From positions 682,001 to 746,000 of the forward strand of contig NZ_FNKP01000003.1 of NCBI RefSeq assembly GCF_900099835.1: a stretch of 64,000 nt of DNA. The letters are read 5' to 3'. Source of the stretch: Paraburkholderia fungorum. Its GTDB lineage: Bacteria > Pseudomonadota > Gammaproteobacteria > Burkholderiales > Burkholderiaceae. The notes below the pieces were generated by a model. It did not search any database, was not told the DNA's origin, and saw only the letters and a program-made list of their open reading frames with translations. The position numbers and the translations under genes are program-made. Every line of letters starts with the position of its first letter. The stretch's first letter is position 1. Positions 38,360 through 47,375 of this stretch are shown here, piece by piece.

Positions 38360-40027
38360 ATGACGACAGCCAAACTTCGACGCGTCCGTTACATCACGGG
38401 AGCCCTCGTTGCGATCGCGGCGGTCTGCGTGCTGATCGTTCCGCCGGTAGTTTCCACGGCCCAGACGCCCGCCAAACCCGCCGCCCCCGCGAAGCCGGCC
38501 GCGCCTGCACCCGCTGCCGCGCCGCAGAACAACGCCAAGGCATCCGGAAAACCGAACATTCTCGTGATCTTCGGCGACGACATCGGGCAAACCAACATCA
38601 GCGCGTATAGCAAGGGCGTGGTGGGTTACGAGACGCCGAACATCGATCGCATCGCCAATGAAGGGATGATTTTCACCGATTACTACGCTGAAAATAGCTG
38701 CACGGCAGGACGCTCGACGTTTATTACGGGCGAAGTGCCGTTGCGAACCGGCTTGTCGAAGGTGGGTTTGCCTGGGGCAACAGTGGGCCTCCAGGCGTCG
38801 AATATCACGATCGCCCAGGCGTTGAAGCCACTCGGCTATGCGACAGGCCAGTTCGGCAAGAATCATTTGGGCGACCGCAACGAGTATCTGCCTACCGCTC
38901 ATGGCTTCGACGAGTTCTTCGGCAATCTCTACCATCTGAATGCCGAGGAAGAGCCTGAACGCCCCTACTATCCGAAAGACGACAAGGCGTGGGTAAAAGC
39001 CAATGCGCCGCGCGGCGTCATTCACTCGTTCGCCGATGGCAAGATCCAGGACACCGGTCCGCTCAACACCAAGCGCATGGAGACGATCGACGACGAAACC
39101 ACGCAAGCCGCGATCGATTTCATCCAGAGACAGGCGAAAGCCAACAAGCCGTTCTTCGTGTGGATGAATACCACGCGCATGCACCTTTTCACGCACGTGC
39201 GCCCTTCGATGCAGGGACAGAGCGGGATGCCCGGCAACGAATACGCGGACGGCATGATCGAGCATGATGGCGACGTGGGCAAACTGTTGAAGGCCCTGGA
39301 CGACCTCAAGCTCAATGACAACACGATTGTCATCTATACGACCGATAACGGGCCGAATCAATTCTCATGGCCCGACGCTGCAACAACCCCGTTCCGCAGC
39401 GAGAAAGACACCAATTGGGAAGGCGCTTTCCGCGTGCCCGCGATGATCCGGTGGCCGGGGCACATCAAGCCGGCAAGCGTATCGCGGCAAATGATGTCGG
39501 GACTCGACTGGTTTCCCACGCTGCTGGCCGCCGCCGGGGACACCAACATCTCAGATCGCCTGCTCAAGGGTGTATCGATAAGCGGCAAGAATTTCAAGAA
39601 TCATCTGGATGGCTACAACTTTCTGCCCTATCTGACGGGGCAAGCGAAGCAGGGGCCGCGTCACGAGTTCTATTACTTCAACGACGACGGCGTCCTCGTC
39701 GCCATGCGCAGCGACGACTGGAAGTTCGTTTTCTGCGAGCAGCGGGAGCCTGGCGGCATGCAGGTCTGGGCGAATCCGTTCACCTGCCTGCGCGTGCCGA
39801 AGATATTCAATCTCCGTATGGACCCGTACGAACGCGCCGATATCGTGTCCGATCAGTACTATGACTGGACCGCGAAGAACGCTTACCTTGCGTCCTATGC
39901 GGTATCCAAGGTCGGGCCGTTCCTCGCGACGTTCAAGCAATATCCGCCGAGCCAGCGGCCTGCAAGCTTCAGCATCGACCAGATGACCGAGGCGCTGACG
40001 AAGAGCATGGAAACCCCAGGCAAATAA
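38360..40027 (+). CDS. Secreted arylsulfatase-type sulfatase
   Basis: A 555-residue sulfatase: signal peptide or anchor (residues 8-32), an Ala/Pro linker, then the catalytic domain. Metal site VIFGDDIGQTN (Asp73, Asp74), nucleophile Cys114 in CTAGRSTFITG (to be converted to formylglycine), KNHLGDRNE, and DNGPNQ. The consensus is CxPxR; here the Pro position is Ala, which occurs in a sulfatase subset. The C-terminal region (FNLRMDPYERADI) is typical of proteobacterial arylsulfatases. RBS GGGAG precedes ATG 38360. Substrate unknown. Confidence 0.92.
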   Translation: MTTAKLRRVRYITGALVAIAAVCVLIVPPVVSTAQTPAKPAAPAKPAAPAPAAAPQNNAKASGKPNILVIFGDDIGQTNISAYSKGVVGYETPNIDRIANEGMIFTDYYAENSCTAGRSTFITGEVPLRTGLSKVGLPGATVGLQASNITIAQALKPLGYATGQFGKNHLGDRNEYLPTAHGFDEFFGNLYHLNAEEEPERPYYPKDDKAWVKANAPRGVIHSFADGKIQDTGPLNTKRMETIDDETTQAAIDFIQRQAKANKPFFVWMNTTRMHLFTHVRPSMQGQSGMPGNEYADGMIEHDGDVGKLLKALDDLKLNDNTIVIYTTDNGPNQFSWPDAATTPFRSEKDTNWEGAFRVPAMIRWPGHIKPASVSRQMMSGLDWFPTLLAAAGDTNISDRLLKGVSISGKNFKNHLDGYNFLPYLTGQAKQGPRHEFYYFNDDGVLVAMRSDDWKFVFCEQREPGGMQVWANPFTCLRVPKIFNLRMDPYERADIVSDQYYDWTAKNAYLASYAVSKVGPFLATFKQYPPSQRPASFSIDQMTEALTKSMETPGK

Positions 40028-40048
40028 TCAGGGAGCGCGATTCACACG

Positions 40049-42649
40049 ATGATCGACCTCGGCGCTGCTATCAAGGCTGAACGAAGCACGAGCAGGCGCG
40101 GCGCGCGGGCACACAGCGAAGCGCTGCCCGCGCCCGCACTAAAGCTCGCATGGCCCGCGCTACTGCTGTTCGCATCCGGCAGCGCGGCGTTGATCTATCA
40201 GGTGCTGTGGGTGCGGCTGCTGACGCTCGTGGTGGGCATCGAAGTACAAGCGGTCACCACCGGCATCAGCGCGTTCTTTGCGGGCCTCGCACTCGGCGGG
40301 TGGATCTTCGGCAGGCTCGCGGACCGGAGCGCGCGTCCACTGCTGCTTTACGCGGCGCTCGAATTCGGCGTGCTGGTGCTCGGAATCGGCGCGACTCACG
40401 CGCTGGGGCATTCGGCATGGGTGTTCGCCAGATTGCAGAACAGTGTCGGCGCATTCGCGTGGCTGTTGCCCTTCGCGCTGGTCGGCGTGCCCGCGATTGC
40501 GATGGGCGGAACCCTGCCTGTGCTGTTGCGCGCCCTCGGACCATCGCAGCGGGAACTCGGCGGCGCAGGTGGACGACTCTACGCGGCCAACACGGCTGGC
40601 GCGATCATCGGCGCGCTGCTTCCCGCGTTCCTGCTGATCCCGCTCGTCGGCGTTAAGGCCAGCGCATATACCGCAGCGGGTCTCAACGCGCTTGCGGCGC
40701 TCGGCGCGATATGGCTGGCGCGTCGCGCTTATGCATCGTCGACGGCATCGGTGCCGTCCGTCGCGCGTGATGAACCCGCTGCGCGCACCCTCGCCGACAT
40801 TGGACGCGCGCGCGTCGCCATCGCGCTGTATGCCGTCGCGGGCGGCATCGCGCTCGGCTATGAAGTGATCTGGTCGCAGGCGATCGGGCAGTTCATCAGC
40901 ACGCGCAGCTTCGCATTTTCCATCGTGCTCGCGACTTACCTGCTGGGGCTGGCGCTCGGCAGTGCTGTCGCGGCGCGTTATGTGAGTCGTGTGCGCGATC
41001 CGTCCAGCGTGTTCGGCGTGCTGATCGCACTCGCCGGACTCACGGCGTTCGCGGGCCTCGCGTGCGCAGGCGACTCGCTGATGCTCGCGCAGCGCCACAC
41101 CGCCGACTTCGTTCTGAGCCTGACCGGCAACCTGCTCGCTTCGATGTGCGCGGGCTTCGCGGTCGCCGCGTGCGCGATCGTGCTCGTGCCGACGCTTCTG
41201 CTCGGCGCGGCGTTTCCGTTCGCGCTCGCAATGATGACCGGCGGCGACCGGCAAAAACCGGCGCCCGCATTGGCAACCCATGTGGGACGGCTCGTCGCGA
41301 TGAATACCGTAGGCGGTATCGCCGGAACATTGTTCGCGGGCTTCGTGCTGATACCGTCGCTCGGGCTGATCCGGTCGATCGGCGTGCTGGCGATCGCGGC
41401 GAGTCTGATCGGCTTGTCAGCGACATTGAGCGCGCAGATCGTGCAGAAAGCCGCCGTGGCCGCAGGCGTCTGCATTGCCGCGCTGGCGGTCGTGGCCGTC
41501 GTCGCCGTGCCGTCGAACCGGCTCGGCCTCCTGCTCGCCGATGCGCATCGCGGCGATCTCGTCTATTACGAGGAAAGCACGGGCGGCACGGTCGCGGTAC
41601 TCGAACAGGGTCCCGCAGCGCAACGCTTCCGGCGCCTCTATATTCAAGGCGTTTCGAATTCCGGCGACGCGATGACTTCGCTGCGATACATGCGTCTGCA
41701 GGCACTGCTGCCGCTGATCGTCCACGACGGCACGCCGCACTCCGCGCTCGTCATCGGACTGGGCACCGGAATTACCGGCGGCGCGCTGCTCGCGTGGCCG
41801 GATCTCCAGAAGCGCGTGATCGCGGAACTGCTGCCTGCGGTCGTGCGTGCTTCGCCGGCTTTCGCAGGCAATCTGAATGTGAGCGCCGATCCGCGTGCCG
41901 ACATCCGTATCGCGGACGGGCGGCGTGAGTTGCTTTCGCGCACCGATCGCTACGATCTCATGACGCTGGAGCCGCCGCCGCCATCGGCAGCGGGCGTCGT
42001 CAATCTCTACTCGACCGACTTCTACCGGCTCGCTGCAACGCGATTGAATCAGCGCGGAATCGTCGCGCAATGGCTGCCGCTCGCGACGCAAAATGAACAG
42101 GAGACGCGCTCGCTGATTCAGAGCTTCCTGCAGGTGTTTCCGTATGCGGCGCTATGGACCACGGAGTTCCACGAAATGATGCTGGTCGGCTCGCTACAAC
42201 CGTTGACGCTCGACGTGCCGCTCATCCGCGCGCGGTTTGCGCAACCTGAGGTGGCCCGCGCGCTGAACGAAGTCGGCATTGCTTCGCCTGAAGCGCTTTT
42301 GTCGACGTGGATCGCGGACCGTCCGGCGCTCGCCTACTACGCCGCCGACGCGCGCCCTGTCACCGACGATGATCCGCGAATCGAATACGCGCCGTGGGTG
42401 AATCCCGCCGAGTTTCCTTCGACCCTCGCGCGACTTCTCGCCTTGCAGATGGAGCCGCCGCTCTTGAACGCGGACACCGCGTTCACGTCCGCGTTGCGCC
42501 ATGAACGGGACACGTTGCATGCGTTCTACCGCGCGGGACTCGACGCGTATCGCGGCGACCGTAATGCGTGGGCGCAGGAAATCCGCACGGTGTTAGGTGC
42601 CGATGATTCGAACCCGTATTACCGGTCGGTTTTCGGTTCGGCAAACTGA
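40049..42649 (+). CDS. Fused membrane/spermidine-synthase-like methyltransferase-fold protein
   Basis: An 866-residue protein: an N-terminal multi-helix membrane domain (residues 30-500, with repeated MFS-like helices such as GSAALIYQVLWVRLLTLVVG) joined to a C-terminal class I Rossmann domain with SAM-type motif IGLGTGITGGALL. Fusions of this kind are annotated spermidine synthase. The catalytic acidic motif of true aminopropyltransferases is replaced by LEPPPPSAAG, so polyamine synthesis is doubtful. It starts 21 bases after the sulfatase, in one operon. Confidence 0.82.
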   Translation: MIDLGAAIKAERSTSRRGARAHSEALPAPALKLAWPALLLFASGSAALIYQVLWVRLLTLVVGIEVQAVTTGISAFFAGLALGGWIFGRLADRSARPLLLYAALEFGVLVLGIGATHALGHSAWVFARLQNSVGAFAWLLPFALVGVPAIAMGGTLPVLLRALGPSQRELGGAGGRLYAANTAGAIIGALLPAFLLIPLVGVKASAYTAAGLNALAALGAIWLARRAYASSTASVPSVARDEPAARTLADIGRARVAIALYAVAGGIALGYEVIWSQAIGQFISTRSFAFSIVLATYLLGLALGSAVAARYVSRVRDPSSVFGVLIALAGLTAFAGLACAGDSLMLAQRHTADFVLSLTGNLLASMCAGFAVAACAIVLVPTLLLGAAFPFALAMMTGGDRQKPAPALATHVGRLVAMNTVGGIAGTLFAGFVLIPSLGLIRSIGVLAIAASLIGLSATLSAQIVQKAAVAAGVCIAALAVVAVVAVPSNRLGLLLADAHRGDLVYYEESTGGTVAVLEQGPAAQRFRRLYIQGVSNSGDAMTSLRYMRLQALLPLIVHDGTPHSALVIGLGTGITGGALLAWPDLQKRVIAELLPAVVRASPAFAGNLNVSADPRADIRIADGRRELLSRTDRYDLMTLEPPPPSAAGVVNLYSTDFYRLAATRLNQRGIVAQWLPLATQNEQETRSLIQSFLQVFPYAALWTTEFHEMMLVGSLQPLTLDVPLIRARFAQPEVARALNEVGIASPEALLSTWIADRPALAYYAADARPVTDDDPRIEYAPWVNPAEFPSTLARLLALQMEPPLLNADTAFTSALRHERDTLHAFYRAGLDAYRGDRNAWAQEIRTVLGADDSNPYYRSVFGSAN

Positions 42650-42692
42650 TCGACCCGGTTTCGAAGGCCGGATCTGAAGAACGCCGCTTACC

Positions 42693-43037
42693 TCAATGGA
42701 CTTTGGGAAATCCGTGCCGCTCTGCGAGTAGTGCAAGAATGCGCGCACTGTCGGTGACAAAATACTTGTCCCCCAGTTTTTGCGCATCGTCCGGTGCAGG
42801 ACGCTCGTCGCCGAGAATCAGAACCGGCAGTCCCTGATGCGCGTCGTCGAGTGCTTCGATAACGTCGGCACGCGGACGCAAAAACGCTACCCGGTGAATG
42901 TCGAGTCTGTCGTTACGCGCGGGATCGCTCGCGAGCAATCCTTCAATCGGCGCGCCGTGCGGACAGATAAATCGCTCACCGGGATGAGCGGGATCGGTAA
43001 AACCTGGTTCCAGCAGAAAGAGAATATCGCGGCTCAT
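42693..43037 (-). CDS. DUF3088-type small protein
   Basis: A 114-residue cytoplasmic protein beginning SRDILFLLEPGFTDP and containing RFICPHGAPIEGLLA, matching DUF3088. A thioredoxin-like fold has been suggested for such proteins (a lone Cys in ICPHG). The ATG at 43037 was chosen over an in-frame GTG 9 bases upstream. It converges on the spermidine-synthase-like gene. Role unknown. Confidence 0.72.
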   Translation of the reverse strand: MSRDILFLLEPGFTDPAHPGERFICPHGAPIEGLLASDPARNDRLDIHRVAFLRPRADVIEALDDAHQGLPVLILGDERPAPDDAQKLGDKYFVTDSARILALLAERHGFPKVH

Positions 43038-43169
43038 AAATGGCACTCGCAGGTTGATGTCGACCGGCCTATGGCCGATCCGAAAAAATCATACGGGCAA
43101 AACGAAACTCGATGCATGCAGCTTCTAGCGCCTATCGGCAGACGGCTTCGAATTCACACGTCGCAGCAA

Positions 43170-44111
43170 TCAGAATGTCGGCAGTCCGGGTGGATTCGTT
43201 TCCGACTGACTGACGGCTTCTCTTTGCAGACCCCAACGTGCCAGCGCCTGTGCATACTTACCGTCTTTAATGAGGTCGTTGGTGGCAATGGTCAATGCGT
43301 CGGCGAGGCCGCTGTCCTTTCTCGTCGCGATGGCGACATCCGCTTTGAGCGGCCATCCCGCATTGACGGTCCCCACCAAACGGATTTGCCCGGTCCGCGC
43401 CGCTTCGAATGCGAGCGGCGCGTTGGGATCGAAGTGAACATCGGCATGGCCGGACAATAGCGCAATGCGCGCAGCAGCGTCGTCGTCGAAGTACTGGATT
43501 TGCACGGGCTTCAATCCATGCGCGACGTCTTCCTTGCTCCACTCCAGAACGATCTTCTCCTGAATCGTTCCCGATCCCGTAATGACGCGCAGGCCCGCGA
43601 TATCTTTGGGCTCTTTGATTTCCTTGATCGGACTGGATGTTTTCACGTAGAACCCGTGAAGACCCAGCCGGTAAGTCGTAAAATCGAACCTCTGCTTGCG
43701 CTGTTCAGTGACGCCGACATTGGAGATAACCGCGTCGTATTTCCCCGACGTCAACCCCAACGGCCAATCCGCCCAGGCTATCGGCACGATGTTCAGTTTG
43801 AGACCGAGTTCGTCGGCAATCAATTGAGCGTAGTCGGCGTCGGAGCCCACCACGGTTTTCGCGTCGGTGGCATAGCTGGCAATGGGCGGCCCATAGGGTG
43901 CGATCGCCACTGTCAGAAAGCCCTCTTTCGCAAACCTGAAATTCTTCCTGATGGCGTTGACAGCGAGCGGGTCTTTTTCCGCGCGAATGCGGCCGGTTTG
44001 CTGGGGACCGAAGTCGAATTTCTCGACGGGCTCGGCCGCAACGGACGACAACCCGATCGCGCTCAGCGAAAGTACGGTGAGCGCAAGCAACTTGCGGTGA
44101 AGGTTCATCAT
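43170..44111 (-). CDS. ABC transporter substrate-binding protein, amino-acid type (1)
   Basis: A 313-residue periplasmic binding protein of family 3 (polar amino acids/cystine type): signal peptide (cut near SVAA-EP), SBP domain with YGPPIASYATDAKTVVGSDADYAQLIADELGLKLNI and SGKYDAVISNVGVTEQRKQRFDFTTYR. It ends NPPGLPTF, like its paralogue at 49059. It follows the permease-ATPase gene in the same direction, 16 bases downstream. RBS GGAG sits 9 bases before ATG 44111. The ligand is likely a cysteine or thioether derivative (inference from context). Confidence 0.88.
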   Translation of the reverse strand: MMNLHRKLLALTVLSLSAIGLSSVAAEPVEKFDFGPQQTGRIRAEKDPLAVNAIRKNFRFAKEGFLTVAIAPYGPPIASYATDAKTVVGSDADYAQLIADELGLKLNIVPIAWADWPLGLTSGKYDAVISNVGVTEQRKQRFDFTTYRLGLHGFYVKTSSPIKEIKEPKDIAGLRVITGSGTIQEKIVLEWSKEDVAHGLKPVQIQYFDDDAAARIALLSGHADVHFDPNAPLAFEAARTGQIRLVGTVNAGWPLKADVAIATRKDSGLADALTIATNDLIKDGKYAQALARWGLQREAVSQSETNPPGLPTF

Positions 44112-44127
44112 CGGCTTTAGCTCCGCG

Positions 44128-45924
44128 TCACAACACTTTGGACAAAAACTCACGCGTACGCGAATGGTCCGGCGCATTGAACACTTTGTCAGGGCTGCCG
44201 GTCTCCAGAATGCGTCCCTGCTCCATAAAAACAATGGTGTCGGCGACTTCGCGCGCGAACCCGATTTCATGCGTGACGACGATCAGCGTGGTTCCTGATT
44301 GCGCCAACTCCTTGATCACATCGAGCACCTCATTGACAAGCTCGGGGTCGAGCGCCGAAGTCGGCTCATCGAACAGGAGAACTTTGGGCTTCAACGCAAG
44401 CGCGCGCGCAATCGCCACGCGTTGTTGCTGGCCACCAGATAACTGCCGCGGATAGACGTCTTCCTTGCCGGCGAGCCCAACGCGCGCCAACAACTCGCGT
44501 GCCAGTTTTTCAGCCTCCGGCCTGCCGATTTCACTCAGCGCCAGCGGCGCTTCGATAATGTTCTCCAGCACGGTCAGATGCGCGAACAGGTTGAAGTTCT
44601 GGAACACCATCCCGACATCGATCCGACGCCGCAAGATCTCGCGTTCCTTCAATTCGTAGAGCGTGTTGCCGTCGCGCCGGTAGCCAATCAGTTCGCCGTC
44701 GATATCGATGAATCCGTCGTCGACACGCTCAAGATGATTGATCGTCCGCAGCAGTGTCGATTTACCCGATCCCGAGCGCCCGAGAATGACCGTGACGCTG
44801 CCGGCGCGCACGGTGAGCGATACGTTGTCGAGAACCTTCAACGTTCCGAAACTCTTCGAGACGCCGTGAATCGCTACTTCGCCGCCCCGGCTCTCACTAC
44901 GCTTCCATCCGCAGATCGTTGCCGCACCCGTAGCAGCATTAGCGACGCTGGAAACATTTTCCGCCGCGCCAGATTGCTCACGCCGACGCCAGCGCGTCAG
45001 CAACGACATAACGAACGACGGCTTCGGATTACGCAAAGCACCGCGCGAGTAGTAGCGTTCGATATGCACCTGGATGGCGGACAGAACGGTCAGGATAATC
45101 AGATACCAGACCGTCGCGACCATCAGCAGCGGAATGACTTCGAGATTGCGCCGGTAGATCACCTGGATCGTATAGAACAGTTCCGGCATGGCCAGGACAT
45201 ATACGACCGAGGTTCCCTGAGCAAGACCGATCAGGTTGTTGAACGCGGTCGGCAGGATGGAACGCATGGCTTGCGGCAACACGATTCGCCACGCCTGATG
45301 GATTCGTGGCAATCCGAGCGCAGCAGCGGCCTCGAGTTGCCCCTGATCGACCGACAGAATGCCGCCGCGGATTGCCTCGGATGCATACGCGGCATGATTG
45401 AGCGTGAGCCCCAGTACTGCCGCAAAGAACGGGCTGATCAGTTCGGTAGTTTGAAGATTGGCAAAAGTGATGCTGGTAAAGGGCACGCCAATCCAGATCG
45501 TTTCGTACAGGTAGCCGAGGTTGTTCAGCAGCAATAGCAGAACCAGCAACGGGACAGAGCGAAAAACCCACACGAAAGCCCAGGCGCTGGCGGCGAGCAA
45601 CGGGGAGCGCGACACTCTCGCGAGTGCGATCGGCGTTCCGAGCATAAATCCGAATAACGCACCCAATGCGGTCAGCAGCAGGGTCTTCCCCAAGCCCGCG
45701 AGAACCGGCCCGGAAAAGAACCACTCGGCGAATACGCTCCATCCCCAATGCTGATTGCCCAGAACCGAGTTCAGCAACAAAACGATCAGCACGACAGCGA
45801 GAATGGTCCCTGCTGTCCGGGCCCGGTAGCGAGCCGGAACGATGCGCAAGCGCGAATAGTCGGTCGGCGTCGTGGCGAGACCAGGAGAAAGTGCCTGGCT
45901 CATGAGCTCGGTGGACTTGTTCAT
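44128..45924 (-). CDS. Fused ABC permease-ATPase, amino-acid type
   Basis: A 598-residue fusion. Residues 1-330 form a polar-amino-acid permease (several helices, EAA loop EAAAALGLPRIHQAWRIVLPQAM). Residues 350-598 form the ATPase: Walker A GRSGSGKST, signature LSGGQQQR, Walker B VLLFDEPTSALD, switch His in VVTHE. Most homologues are two genes. It is flanked by two binding proteins and two flavin monooxygenases, all on one strand. Confidence 0.93.
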   Translation of the reverse strand: MNKSTELMSQALSPGLATTPTDYSRLRIVPARYRARTAGTILAVVLIVLLLNSVLGNQHWGWSVFAEWFFSGPVLAGLGKTLLLTALGALFGFMLGTPIALARVSRSPLLAASAWAFVWVFRSVPLLVLLLLLNNLGYLYETIWIGVPFTSITFANLQTTELISPFFAAVLGLTLNHAAYASEAIRGGILSVDQGQLEAAAALGLPRIHQAWRIVLPQAMRSILPTAFNNLIGLAQGTSVVYVLAMPELFYTIQVIYRRNLEVIPLLMVATVWYLIILTVLSAIQVHIERYYSRGALRNPKPSFVMSLLTRWRRREQSGAAENVSSVANAATGAATICGWKRSESRGGEVAIHGVSKSFGTLKVLDNVSLTVRAGSVTVILGRSGSGKSTLLRTINHLERVDDGFIDIDGELIGYRRDGNTLYELKEREILRRRIDVGMVFQNFNLFAHLTVLENIIEAPLALSEIGRPEAEKLARELLARVGLAGKEDVYPRQLSGGQQQRVAIARALALKPKVLLFDEPTSALDPELVNEVLDVIKELAQSGTTLIVVTHEIGFAREVADTIVFMEQGRILETGSPDKVFNAPDHSRTREFLSKVL

Positions 45925-46017
45925 GATTCTCTGTCCTTTATTGCATGGGGGATACCATGGCGGCCCGGACGCACCCGCGCATCTGACGTGGCTGGCGAAT
46001 CCGCGACCGCCTATTTT

Positions 46018-47340
46018 TTAGACTTTTTCGGCCAGCGCGTAGCGACTTTCCTTACGCGGCAAACCGAGATGGTCACGCAAGGTTTTGCCTTGCAGCGTGC
46101 GTTGATAACGACCGCGTGCTTCGAGAACCGGAATCACGTACTGGATAAAATCGTCGAGGCCTTGCGCCTGAACCGCGAAACCAAGAATAAAGCCGTCGGC
46201 CGCGCCTGCATCGATCCAGCGAATGATCTCGTCCGCGACCTGTTCGCCGGTGCCGATGAATTGCGGCTTTGGCGTAGCGGTTTCCAGCGCGACCTGGCGC
46301 AACGTGAGACCCTTCCGGCGAGCCTCCGACTTGATGCGGTCGGTGGTCGAACGAAAACTGTTCCTGCCGATATCGCCGAGTTCGGGAAACGGTTCGTCGA
46401 GCGGATAAGCGCTGAAGTCATGGTGATCGAAGTAGCGGCCGAGATAGGCGAGCGCTTCGTCGATACTCAGCAGGTCTCGTATCGCGCGATACTTCGCTTC
46501 CGCCTCTTCGGCCGTCGCCCCTACAACCGGACCGATGCCGGGGTAGATCTTCACATCGTCGCGACTGCGCCCATGTTCTACCGCACTATTCTTGACCTGC
46601 TCCGAAAAGACCCGCGTTTCTTCGAGCGAAGGCGAATGGGTGAACACGGCATCGGCGTATTTACCGGCGAGCGCAACGCCCGGCTCAGACGACCCCGCCT
46701 GAAAAATGACCGGCTGCCCTTGCGGAGATCGGCCAATATTCAGAGGTCCAGCGACCTGAAAGAACTTGCCTTTGTGGTCCAGCGTATGCAGCTTGTCCTT
46801 GTCGAAAAAGACGCCTGTTTCTCGGTTCCGGATAACTGCATCGTCATCCCAACTATCCCACAACCCTTGCGTTACGCTCAGGTACTCGTCGGCAATCTGA
46901 TAGCGTAAAGCGTGCTCGGGATGAGTCGCGCTGTAGTTCTTCGCGGTGCCTTCGAGCGGTGTAGTCACGACATTCCATCCGGCACGTCCGCCACTGATCA
47001 GATCGAGCGATGCAAACTGCCTCGCCACCGTGAACGGCTCGCTATACGAAGTCGAAATCGTTCCGGCGAGTCCAATCTTCGAAGTCACCGAGGCCAGCGC
47101 GGAAAGAATCGAAATCGGCTCAAAACGGTTGAGAAAATGAGGAATCGATTTCTCGTTGATATACAACCCGTCCGCGACAAAAGCGAAGGCAATGCCGTTG
47201 TCTTCAGCCTTTTTTGTCGTGCGAATAATGAAGTCGAGATTGACACTGGCATCGGCTGGCCCCGCCGGATGTTTCCATGAATTCATGTGGCCGCCGGCTC
47301 CGTGCAACATGATGCCGAAATTGATGTTTCGCGTTGTCAT
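46018..47340 (-). CDS. Flavin-dependent monooxygenase, NtaA/SnaA/DszA family
   Basis: A 440-residue LLM-type FMNH2-dependent monooxygenase. Features: [75 protein letters not shown]. Members oxidise C-S or C-N bonds (nitrilotriacetate, dibenzothiophene sulfone, S-alkylcysteine derivatives). Length matches the CmoJ/YtnJ type that acts on N-acetyl-S-alkylcysteines. A flavin reductase partner is not encoded in the window. Confidence 0.9.
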   Translation of the reverse strand: MTTRNINFGIMLHGAGGHMNSWKHPAGPADASVNLDFIIRTTKKAEDNGIAFAFVADGLYINEKSIPHFLNRFEPISILSALASVTSKIGLAGTISTSYSEPFTVARQFASLDLISGGRAGWNVVTTPLEGTAKNYSATHPEHALRYQIADEYLSVTQGLWDSWDDDAVIRNRETGVFFDKDKLHTLDHKGKFFQVAGPLNIGRSPQGQPVIFQAGSSEPGVALAGKYADAVFTHSPSLEETRVFSEQVKNSAVEHGRSRDDVKIYPGIGPVVGATAEEAEAKYRAIRDLLSIDEALAYLGRYFDHHDFSAYPLDEPFPELGDIGRNSFRSTTDRIKSEARRKGLTLRQVALETATPKPQFIGTGEQVADEIIRWIDAGAADGFILGFAVQAQGLDDFIQYVIPVLEARGRYQRTLQGKTLRDHLGLPRKESRYALAEKV

Positions 47341-47375
47341 GGTGATTGTCGCTATTCAGAATGTTGGGAACAGGA

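Noticed and set aside
40049..42649. Bona fide spermidine synthase
   Set aside because: The catalytic acidic motif is missing and no decarboxylase gene for the aminopropyl donor is nearby.
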